The notes under the pieces: model-generated
Seen by the model: the letters and a program-made list of their open reading frames with translations, nothing else
Database searches by the model: none
What the model was told of the DNA's origin: nothing
Made by a program: the position numbers and the translations under genes
Source: CAUVKI01 sp963552605
GTDB lineage: Bacteria; Bacillota; Clostridia; Tissierellales; Peptoniphilaceae
Assembly (NCBI GenBank): GCA_963552605.1
Contig: CAUVKI010000035.1
Location: 1-20,573 of the forward strand
DNA length: 20,573 bases
Direction of reading: 5' to 3'
Shown here: one piece after another, positions 8,384 to 14,085 of the stretch
Layout: each line of letters opens with the position of its first letter
How positions within the stretch are numbered: the stretch's first letter is position 1

Positions 8384-9675
8384 AAAATAACCTCCTTAGG
8401 CATAATCTTATCTTTTCCGCCCATATAAACTCTAATCGGTTCGGGAAGATAAACCGAGCCGTCCTCATTAAGATGATTTTCCAAAAACGCTATAAGCATT
8501 CTGGGCGGTGCGACCACCGTATTATTCAAGGTGTGAGCGAGATACTTGCCGCTTTCTGCGGAAACTCTGATTTTCAATCTGCGGGATTGAGCATCACCCA
8601 AGTTTGAGCAGCTTCCCACCTCAAAATATTTTTTCTGTCTGGGACTCCAAGCTTCAACGTCCACGCTCTTCACTTTCAAATCAGCCAAATCTCCCGAGCA
8701 GCATTCGAGAGTTCTTACGGGAATTTCAAGCGATTGGAAAAAGTCCACAGTATTCTTCCAAAGCTTCTCATACCACATCATACTGTCCTCAGGCTTGCAA
8801 ATAACCACCATTTCCTGTTTTTCAAACTGATGAATACGATAAACTCCCCTCTCCTCAATGCCGTGCGCCCCCCGCTCTTTCCTAAAGCAGGGAGAATAAC
8901 TCGTAAGAGCCAAAGGAAGTTCACTCTCGTCTATTATCCTGTCTATAAACTTCCCGATCATCGAGTGTTCACTGGTGCCTATCAGATAAAGGTCTTCGCC
9001 CTCAATCTTATACATCATGGCGTCCATCTCTTCAAAACTCATCACGCCCTCCACCACGTTTGCGTGAATCATAAAAGGAGGAACATAATAAGTAAAACCC
9101 CTGTCAATCATAAAATCTCTGGCATAAGAAAGAATTGCGGAATGAAGCCTTGCCACATCACCTTTTAGATAATAAAACCCCGATCCCGAAACTTTCCTTG
9201 CAGAGTCGATATCTATCCCGTCAAGCTTTTCCATTATATCCACATGATAGGGGATTTCATACGACCTTTCCTTGGGAGTGCCGAACCTTTCAAGCTCCAC
9301 ATTCTCGGAGTCATCTTTACCTATCGGCACACTTTCGTCAATAAAATTCGGAAGCCTCATCATTATCTCGGTTATCTTGGAAAAAAGTTCTTTGGTTTCT
9401 TCGGAAAGCTTCAAAAGCTCCTCATCATCAAAGGCTATTTTGCTTTTTAACTTCTCAGCCTCGTCCTTTTTTCCTTGGCTCATAAGATTTCCTATCTCTT
9501 TGGAGTATTTATTGCGGTTCATTCGGATTTCCTGCTCTTTAGCGAGAGCTTCTCGATATTTTTCGTCCAAATCTCGCACCTTATCAACCAAGGGAAGTTT
9601 CTCATCCTGAAACTTCTTTTTCAAATTCTCCCTTACTCTCTCAGGATTTTCTCTCACGCACTTAATGTCTATCAT
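8380..9675 (-). CDS. serS: Seryl-tRNA synthetase, archaeal-looking motif variant
   Basis: Charges tRNA-Ser with serine. The 431-residue length fits the family: an N-terminal coiled-coil tRNA-binding arm (about 25-110) and a class II catalytic domain. Motif 2 reads FRKERGAHGIEERG (about 264-277) followed by RIHQFEK, and the serine-binding TSEH is near 234-237. Motif 3 reads HTLNNTVVAPPRML (about 381-394), whereas common bacterial enzymes have HTLNGTGLAVGRT. Start choice: a GTG at 9690 lies within the ribosome binding site, while ATG at 9675 is 8 nt after GGAGG and gives the usual MIDIKCVRENPE. It is the first gene of the operon, just downstream of the promoter at 9707-9734. No T-box leader is present. 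Confidence 0.94.
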   Translation of the reverse strand: MIDIKCVRENPERVRENLKKKFQDEKLPLVDKVRDLDEKYREALAKEQEIRMNRNKYSKEIGNLMSQGKKDEAEKLKSKIAFDDEELLKLSEETKELFSKITEIMMRLPNFIDESVPIGKDDSENVELERFGTPKERSYEIPYHVDIMEKLDGIDIDSARKVSGSGFYYLKGDVARLHSAILSYARDFMIDRGFTYYVPPFMIHANVVEGVMSFEEMDAMMYKIEGEDLYLIGTSEHSMIGKFIDRIIDESELPLALTSYSPCFRKERGAHGIEERGVYRIHQFEKQEMVVICKPEDSMMWYEKLWKNTVDFFQSLEIPVRTLECCSGDLADLKVKSVDVEAWSPRQKKYFEVGSCSNLGDAQSRRLKIRVSAESGKYLAHTLNNTVVAPPRMLIAFLENHLNEDGSVYLPEPIRVYMGGKDKIMPKEVIL

Positions 9676-9706
9676 AAACAAAACCTCCACACTTTTTTCT
9701 TTTTAT

Positions 9707-9734
9707 ATTTTACCACACTATAAACAGACGTCAA
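9707..9734 (-). promoter_or_regulatory. Sigma-A type promoter of the serS-purine operon
   Basis: Reading the minus strand, TTGACG (9734-9729), a 16-bp spacer and TAAAAT (9712-9707) form a good promoter. Transcription would begin near 9700, leaving a 5' leader of about 25 nt before the serS ATG at 9675. That is too short for a riboswitch or T-box. Confidence 0.75.
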
Positions 9735-9741
9735 TAGTGTG
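9714..9741. repeat. Inverted repeat overlapping the serS promoter (candidate operator)
   Basis: A perfect 8-bp inverted repeat, CACACTAT (9714-9721) and ATAGTGTG (9734-9741), with a 12-bp spacer. One half lies in the spacer between -35 and -10 and the other abuts the -35, and the centres are 20 bp apart, about two helical turns. This geometry suits a dimeric repressor. The protein is unknown; YerC encoded in the same operon is one candidate (inference). Confidence 0.5.
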
Positions 9742-9852
9742 CGAAAAAAAATGATATCATCGACAAATTTTTTTTGTACAGTCATCACTCACAACCCTTC
9801 TCTTCGTCATAATTTTGGAAAAATATCTCAAATTCGTCCACAGCAAATAAAA

Positions 9853-9872
9853 AAAGGGCTCTTTTGCCCTTT
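9853..9872 (-). terminator. Rho-independent terminator of the radical SAM gene
   Basis: In minus-strand RNA, AAAGGGC and GCCCTTT (arms 9866-9872 and 9853-9859) pair around a 6-nt loop, followed by U-rich sequence. The stem starts right after the gene's TAA stop and separates it from the serS promoter. Confidence 0.85.
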
Positions 9873-9873
9873 C

Positions 9874-10734
9874 TTAAAGTGCTCTGAAAATCTCGGGGCG
9901 CAGCTTTCCGAGATTAAGAGCTTTTTTTATTTCGTCGGTCATTCTTTTTTTATCTCTGTTGAGCGTGCCCTTAAGGGTGAGATAATTTGAAGCGTGGTTT
10001 GCCCGAAAAATCGTTCCGTCGCTGTCTATATGCTCCAAAAATATCCCTATTTCATTAAGACATTCCTTCGCATTCATAAGCTTGAAACTTCCGTTTACCA
10101 AATCGTCATACATAGGTGCGCCTTCTTCAAGATAGAGAGTGAGAAATGAAATATAATCCGTATTCGTTCCGCTCATCACTCTTGCACTTTCCAAGGCGTG
10201 CCTTTCGGAATTTTCAATTCCTCCCAAGCCGCTTATGAGAGTTACGCTCGTGATAAAACCCGCCTCTTTGGCCTTTATAAGGGCGGCTTTGGTTCTGTCG
10301 TGATTTACTCCCTTTCTGATTTTTTTCAAAAGCTCGTCATCTCCGCTCTCCACTCCTATATAGAGCATCTCAAGTCCCGTCTCTCTTAGTAGAATGAGTT
10401 CCTCAACGGACTTCTGCTCTATGTCCTGCACTGCGGCATAGGAAGCTATGCGCTCAATGCGGGGCATTTCCTTTTTTATCTTCCTTATGATTTCCAAAAG
10501 GTCGTCGGTTTTAATAATCAATGCATCTCCGTCCGCCAAAAAAACTCTCTTCCAAGCGTATCTTGAAACTTCTTCTATATCTCGAAATATTTCCGACATA
10601 GGCTTGATGTGAAACGAATCGTCTTTATACATTCTGCAAAAAGTGCAGCTGTTGTGTGCGCACCCTACCGCCACTTGCAAAATTAAACTGTATGCTTCAC
10701 TCGGCGGACGAAATATCAATCCCTCGTAGTTCAT
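9874..10734 (-). CDS. Radical SAM protein of unknown substrate (CX4CX2C cluster motif)
   Basis: A 286-residue radical SAM enzyme with no membrane segment. The cluster-binding cysteines are Cys25, Cys30 and Cys33 in GCAHNSCTFC, spaced CX4CX2C instead of the usual CX3CX2C. Downstream are GVESGDDELLKKIRKG, typical of Elp3/MiaB-like radical SAM barrels, and GLGG at the SAM-binding region. There is no TRAM, B12-binding or extra Fe-S domain, so it is not a methylthiotransferase. The substrate cannot be deduced. Start choice: TTG at 10755 precedes the ribosome binding site, whereas ATG at 10734 follows AAAGGAGG with 7-nt spacing. It is a single-gene transcription unit with its own promoter and terminator, divergent from the rib operon. 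Confidence 0.85.
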   Translation of the reverse strand: MNYEGLIFRPPSEAYSLILQVAVGCAHNSCTFCRMYKDDSFHIKPMSEIFRDIEEVSRYAWKRVFLADGDALIIKTDDLLEIIRKIKKEMPRIERIASYAAVQDIEQKSVEELILLRETGLEMLYIGVESGDDELLKKIRKGVNHDRTKAALIKAKEAGFITSVTLISGLGGIENSERHALESARVMSGTNTDYISFLTLYLEEGAPMYDDLVNGSFKLMNAKECLNEIGIFLEHIDSDGTIFRANHASNYLTLKGTLNRDKKRMTDEIKKALNLGKLRPEIFRAL

Positions 10735-10760
10735 AAAATCCCTCCTTTCAACCAAACCAA

Positions 10761-10789
10761 ATTATAGAGAATGATTTAGGGTATGTCAA
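10761..10789 (-). promoter_or_regulatory. Consensus sigma-A promoter of the radical SAM gene
   Basis: On the minus strand, TTGACA (10789-10784), a 17-bp spacer and TATAAT (10766-10761) match the consensus at all twelve positions. The predicted start near 10755 gives a leader of about 20 nt. Strong constitutive expression is inferred. Confidence 0.88.
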
Positions 10790-10910
10790 TTTATCAGGAT
10801 TTTTAAAGCACAACGCGTGTTTATAATCTTTAATATTGAGTTGCAGAATAGATTTGTTTTGATGATACTTTTTTCCTTTCGTGCGTTTGTCGTGATTCTT
10901 TATATTGTGC

Positions 10911-10939
10911 TTGATTATTTTTTTTGCTGATGTTATACT
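10911..10939 (+). promoter_or_regulatory. Promoter of the riboflavin operon
   Basis: TTGATT (10911-10916), a 17-bp spacer and TATACT (10934-10939). The predicted transcription start, near 10946, falls exactly at the beginning of the FMN riboswitch P1 helix (10947), which supports both calls. Confidence 0.8.
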
Positions 10940-10946
10940 GTACTCA

Positions 10947-11060
10947 GCATTTCAGGGCGGGGTGCAATTCCTCGACCGGCGGTATAGTCCGCGAGCCTTT
11001 CGGCTGATCGGGTGCAATTCCCGAACCGACGGTATAGTCCGGATGGGAGAATTGGAATGC
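10947..11060 (+). promoter_or_regulatory. FMN riboswitch (RFN element)
   Basis: The conserved RFN blocks are all present in order: AGGGCGGGGTGCAATTCC, GACCGGCGGTATAGTCC, GGGTGCAATTCCC, GAACCGACGGTATAGTCC and GGATGGGAGAA. A 7-bp P1 helix forms from 10947-10953 (GCATTTC) and 11054-11060 (GGAATGC). In this class FMN binding reduces expression of downstream riboflavin genes. A terminator follows at once, its first two bases shared with P1, so control by transcription attenuation is likely. Confidence 0.96.
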
Positions 11061-11079
11061 CCTTTTGCGGGCTTTTTTT
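11059..11079 (+). terminator. Riboswitch-linked terminator
   Basis: GCCC (11059-11062), a 6-nt loop and GGGC (11069-11072), followed by seven T. The core stem is only 4 bp but can be lengthened on the 5' side through A-U and G-U pairs. Its position between the RFN element and ribE fits an FMN-controlled attenuator. I did not identify the competing antiterminator by eye. Confidence 0.75.
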
Positions 11080-11120
11080 GTTGCTTAAAAAGTTTCTAAC
11101 TATTGGGAGGAGACATATTT

Positions 11121-11747
11121 ATGTTTACGGGAATAGTTGAAGAAAGAGGGTCGGTAAAAAAAATAACCCGATCGGGAAGCGGTTATTCTCTGGAGATTTC
11201 TGCTGAAAAAATTTTGGAAGATATAAAATTGGGGGACAGCATATCGACAAACGGAGTGTGTTTGACCGTATCCGGTCTTACGGGAAACGGTTTTACCGCC
11301 GACTGTATGAAACAAACGCTCGATATGACCAACTTTTCCGAACTTAAGAGCGGAGACTTCGTCAATCTTGAAAGAGCTCTTGCAGTAGGCGAAAGACTGG
11401 GAGGACATTTCGTGTCGGGGCATATAGACGGCATAGGAGTTGTAAGGGCGATAAAAAAAACTCAAAATGATACGGTGATAAGGATTGAAGTTGATAAATC
11501 GCTGATAAAAAACATTATCTCTCAAGGTTCGATTGCCGTTGACGGGGTGAGCCTTACCGTGTCGAAATTGCTTGACGGAGCGTTTGAAGTATCCTTAATT
11601 CCGACTACTTTGAAGGATAGCGGATTGGGAGATTTAAAAGTGGGCTCAAGCGTAAATATCGAAACGGATATGCTTGGAAAATATGTTGCAAATATTGTCA
11701 CTACCCCCGGTTTAACCAAAGAGTTTTTATTTGAAAACGGATTTTAA
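11121..11747 (+). CDS. ribE: Riboflavin synthase, alpha subunit
   Basis: Dismutates two molecules of 6,7-dimethyl-8-ribityllumazine to riboflavin and the pyrimidinedione. The 208-residue protein consists of two tandem lumazine-binding repeats, about 1-97 (starting MFTGIVEERG) and 98-195 (starting HFVSGHIDGIG), as expected. The ATG at 11121 follows GGGAGGAG with 8-nt spacing; an in-frame TTG at 11103 precedes that site and is not used. It is the first gene after the FMN riboswitch, the place where ribD usually stands in related operons. A 10-nt gap leads to ribBA, whose ribosome binding site overlaps the ribE stop. Confidence 0.97.
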   Translation: MFTGIVEERGSVKKITRSGSGYSLEISAEKILEDIKLGDSISTNGVCLTVSGLTGNGFTADCMKQTLDMTNFSELKSGDFVNLERALAVGERLGGHFVSGHIDGIGVVRAIKKTQNDTVIRIEVDKSLIKNIISQGSIAVDGVSLTVSKLLDGAFEVSLIPTTLKDSGLGDLKVGSSVNIETDMLGKYVANIVTTPGLTKEFLFENGF

Positions 11748-11757
11748 GGAGAGAATT

Positions 11758-12978
11758 ATGAACACAAAGGATTATGCGGAAGAATTTGACACGGTGGAAC
11801 AGGCGATAGAGGATTTGAAACGGGGAAAAATAATCCTCTGCACCGACGACCCTACCAGAGAAAATGAGGGAGATATGATATGTGCAGCCGAGTTTGCGAC
11901 TCCCGAAATAATAAATTTAATGGCGACCCGTGCCAAAGGGCTTATATGTATGCCTATGAGCGAATCGGAAGCCAAGCGTTTGAATTTTCACCCTATGGTC
12001 GCAAAAAATACCGATAATCACGAAACGGCTTTTACGGTTTCCGTGGATCACATTGAAACCACAACGGGAATAAGTGCATTCGAGAGGGCTTTGACGGCAA
12101 ACAGGATTGCGGATGTAAAAAGCAAGCCTGAAGATTTCAGAAGACCGGGGCATATGTTTCCTCTGATTGCAAAAAAGGGCGGAGTGCTTATGAGAAACGG
12201 ACATACGGAGGCTACCGTGGATCTTTTACACTTTGCCGGATTGAGAGAAGTCGGAATTTGCTGTGAGATTATGGAAGATGACGGGCATATGATGAGAAAA
12301 TCCGGAATTTTGGAGTTGTCAAAGGAGTTGAACCTCACTTTTATAACCATAAAAGATCTTCAGCGATATAAACGCAGAAATGAGTCTCTGGTCTACTGCG
12401 ATGCGATAGCAAAACTCCCCACCAAACACGGTGTCTTCACGGCACACGGCTATGTAAACAAACTTACGGGAGAACATCATGTGGCATTGGTTAAGGGAGA
12501 AATCGGGGACGGAAAGAATTTGCTCGTCCGTGTACACTCGGAATGCCTCACGGGAGATACTTTCGGTTCACTGAGGTGTGACTGCGGAGATCAGCTCGCA
12601 AAGGCTATGGAAAGAATAAATGAAGAGGGAAGAGGAATTCTCCTCTATATGCGTCAAGAGGGACGGGGAATAGGACTTATAAACAAACTCAAGGCATATA
12701 AACTTCAGGACGAGGGAATGGACACGGTTGAAGCCAATGTTGCGTTGGGATTTCCTCCGGACTTGAGGGAATATTCAATAGGAGCACAAATTTTGGCGGA
12801 TTTGGGTGCAAAATCCCTAAGGCTTATGACCAATAATCCCGATAAGATTTACGGGCTTGAGGGTTTCGGAATGGAGATTATTGAAAGAGTTTCCATCGAA
12901 ATTCCCGCCAATGACATAGATAAGCACTATCTTCAGACGAAAAAAGAAAGAATGAACCACATTCTCGGAAACTTATAG
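11758..12978 (+). CDS. ribBA: Bifunctional DHBP synthase / GTP cyclohydrolase II
   Basis: Feeds both branches of riboflavin synthesis. The N-terminal domain (about 1-205) makes 3,4-dihydroxy-2-butanone 4-phosphate from ribulose 5-phosphate and has TRENEGD near 32-38, DFRRPGH, and NGHTEATVD. The C-terminal domain (about 206-400) opens GTP and shows the zinc cysteines in CLTGDTFGSLRCDCG, the RQEGRGIGL loop and TNNPDKI. Both active sites look complete over 406 residues. The N-terminal acidic pair is followed by Pro-Thr (DDPTREN) where many homologues have DDEDREN. The start is ATG at 11758 with AAGGAGAG upstream; a TTG at 11731 lies inside ribE and is rejected. Confidence 0.97.
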   Translation: MNTKDYAEEFDTVEQAIEDLKRGKIILCTDDPTRENEGDMICAAEFATPEIINLMATRAKGLICMPMSESEAKRLNFHPMVAKNTDNHETAFTVSVDHIETTTGISAFERALTANRIADVKSKPEDFRRPGHMFPLIAKKGGVLMRNGHTEATVDLLHFAGLREVGICCEIMEDDGHMMRKSGILELSKELNLTFITIKDLQRYKRRNESLVYCDAIAKLPTKHGVFTAHGYVNKLTGEHHVALVKGEIGDGKNLLVRVHSECLTGDTFGSLRCDCGDQLAKAMERINEEGRGILLYMRQEGRGIGLINKLKAYKLQDEGMDTVEANVALGFPPDLREYSIGAQILADLGAKSLRLMTNNPDKIYGLEGFGMEIIERVSIEIPANDIDKHYLQTKKERMNHILGNL

Positions 12979-12994
12979 AAAAGGAGTGAAAGAT

Positions 12995-13474
12995 ATGATT
13001 TACGAGGGAATTTATTCAGGAAAGGAAATGCGTTTTGCAATCGTGGTCTCAAGATTTAACGAGTTTATCGCAAATAAGCTCGAAGAGGGAGCAATTGACG
13101 CTCTCCTCAGACATGAAGTTTTGGATAGCGATATTGATATCTACCGTGTGCCGGGTGCATTTGAAATCCCCTGCGCGGCAAAAAAGGCGGCATTCTCCGG
13201 AAAATATTCAGCCGTGATTGCACTCGGAGCCGTAATTCGAGGAGCGACTCCTCACTTTGATTATGTTTCGGCGGAAGTTTCAAAAGGAGTGGCTCAAGTT
13301 TCCTTGGCATCTCCCGCACCCGTGATTTTCGGAGTGCTTACAACCGATTCCATAGAACAGGCGATTGAGCGTGCCGGAACAAAAAGCGGAAACAAAGGTT
13401 TTTCCGCAGCTATGAGCGCTTTGGAGATGGCCAACTTATACAAGGTAATTGATAGAAAAGAACTTGAGGATTAA
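12995..13474 (+). CDS. ribH: 6,7-dimethyl-8-ribityllumazine synthase
   Basis: Condenses the RibA/RibD-branch pyrimidine with DHBP to give the lumazine used by RibE; family members form 60-mer capsids or pentamers. The 159-residue length is typical. Visible motifs are SRFNEFIANKLEEGA near 20-34, the VPGAFEIP segment near 50-57 and IRGATPHFDYV near 80-90 with the catalytic histidine. The ATG at 12995 follows AAGGAG by 8 nt; a GTG at 12986 falls inside that site and is rejected. The gaps are 16 nt from ribBA and 20 nt to the PsiE-like gene, so all are in one operon. Confidence 0.97.
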   Translation: MIYEGIYSGKEMRFAIVVSRFNEFIANKLEEGAIDALLRHEVLDSDIDIYRVPGAFEIPCAAKKAAFSGKYSAVIALGAVIRGATPHFDYVSAEVSKGVAQVSLASPAPVIFGVLTTDSIEQAIERAGTKSGNKGFSAAMSALEMANLYKVIDRKELED

Positions 13475-13494
13475 AATTTGGCGGGAGGACGCTT

Positions 13495-13959
13495 GTGCAG
13501 ATATTATTAAAATTTATGACGGGACTCACTAACAGACTTAAAGTTTTTATATTATTCCTGGAAGCGATTATGGCAATTGCAATGTTGGTTATGGTGGTGC
13601 TCAGCTTTATTGACATCGCAAAACTGGTTATGAGCGTTGTCAGGAGCGATGCGGTCGCTTCATATTCCGTGGTTCAGCAAATATTGGCACATGCGCTGCT
13701 CCTTGTGATTGCGATAGAGCTTGCAATGATGCTCGTAAACCACTCCCCCAGCAGCGTTTTGGAAGTTGCGCTCTATGCCATAGCGAAAAAAATGCTTCTT
13801 TCCGCTTCCGGCTCTTTGGATCTTTTAATCGGAGCGGTTGCAATGGCGGTTGTGTTTGCAATAGATAAATATCTTCACAGTTCGGGGAACATAGGTACGC
13901 TTTTCCAAATGGCATCGGCAACCTCAGTGAATGAAAAAAATAAAATAACGCCCGAATAG
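13495..13959 (+). CDS. PsiE-family small membrane protein in the riboflavin operon
   Basis: A 154-residue integral membrane protein with four hydrophobic segments, at about 17-43, 60-81, 87-103 and 107-125, and a short polar C-terminus. The segment order and the IELAMMLVNHSPSSVLE stretch followed by a basic AKKM motif resemble the PsiE (phosphate-starvation-inducible E) family. The molecular role of that family is unknown. It is not a RibU-type riboflavin transporter by length or pattern. The start is GTG, 6 nt after GGGAGG; no better ATG exists. It lies 20 nt after ribH and before the shared terminator, so the FMN riboswitch should control it too. The family call is from recollection of its motif, so moderate confidence. 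Confidence 0.75.
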   Translation: MQILLKFMTGLTNRLKVFILFLEAIMAIAMLVMVVLSFIDIAKLVMSVVRSDAVASYSVVQQILAHALLLVIAIELAMMLVNHSPSSVLEVALYAIAKKMLLSASGSLDLLIGAVAMAVVFAIDKYLHSSGNIGTLFQMASATSVNEKNKITPE

Positions 13960-14000
13960 AAAGAGGCTTGATCCTTAAGTGGGTGTTTTAGAAAAATAAA

Positions 14001-14044
14001 AAACGGCTAAACTTCAATGTTTTATTTGTTGAGTTTAGCCGTTT
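14001..14044. terminator. Bidirectional terminator between the rib and pheST operons
   Basis: Perfect 13-bp arms (14001-14013 AAACGGCTAAACT and 14032-14044), extendable by CAA/TTG past a one-base bulge. On the minus strand the stem is followed by TTTTTTATTTTTC, a strong U-tract for pheT transcripts. On the plus strand TTTATTTTG follows, serving the rib operon. Confidence 0.9.
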
Positions 14045-14085
14045 ATTTTGTTCTTATAGGGCTTTTAAATCCGCTTATTTTTACA

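Noticed and set aside
9676..9873. T-box, purine or ZTP riboswitch ahead of serS and the pur genes
   Set aside because: The leader is about 25 nt and contains none of the conserved blocks.
13640..13921. 93-codon frame antisense to the PsiE-like gene
   Set aside because: No start signal and no recognisable features; the plus-strand gene has clear membrane segments and operon context.
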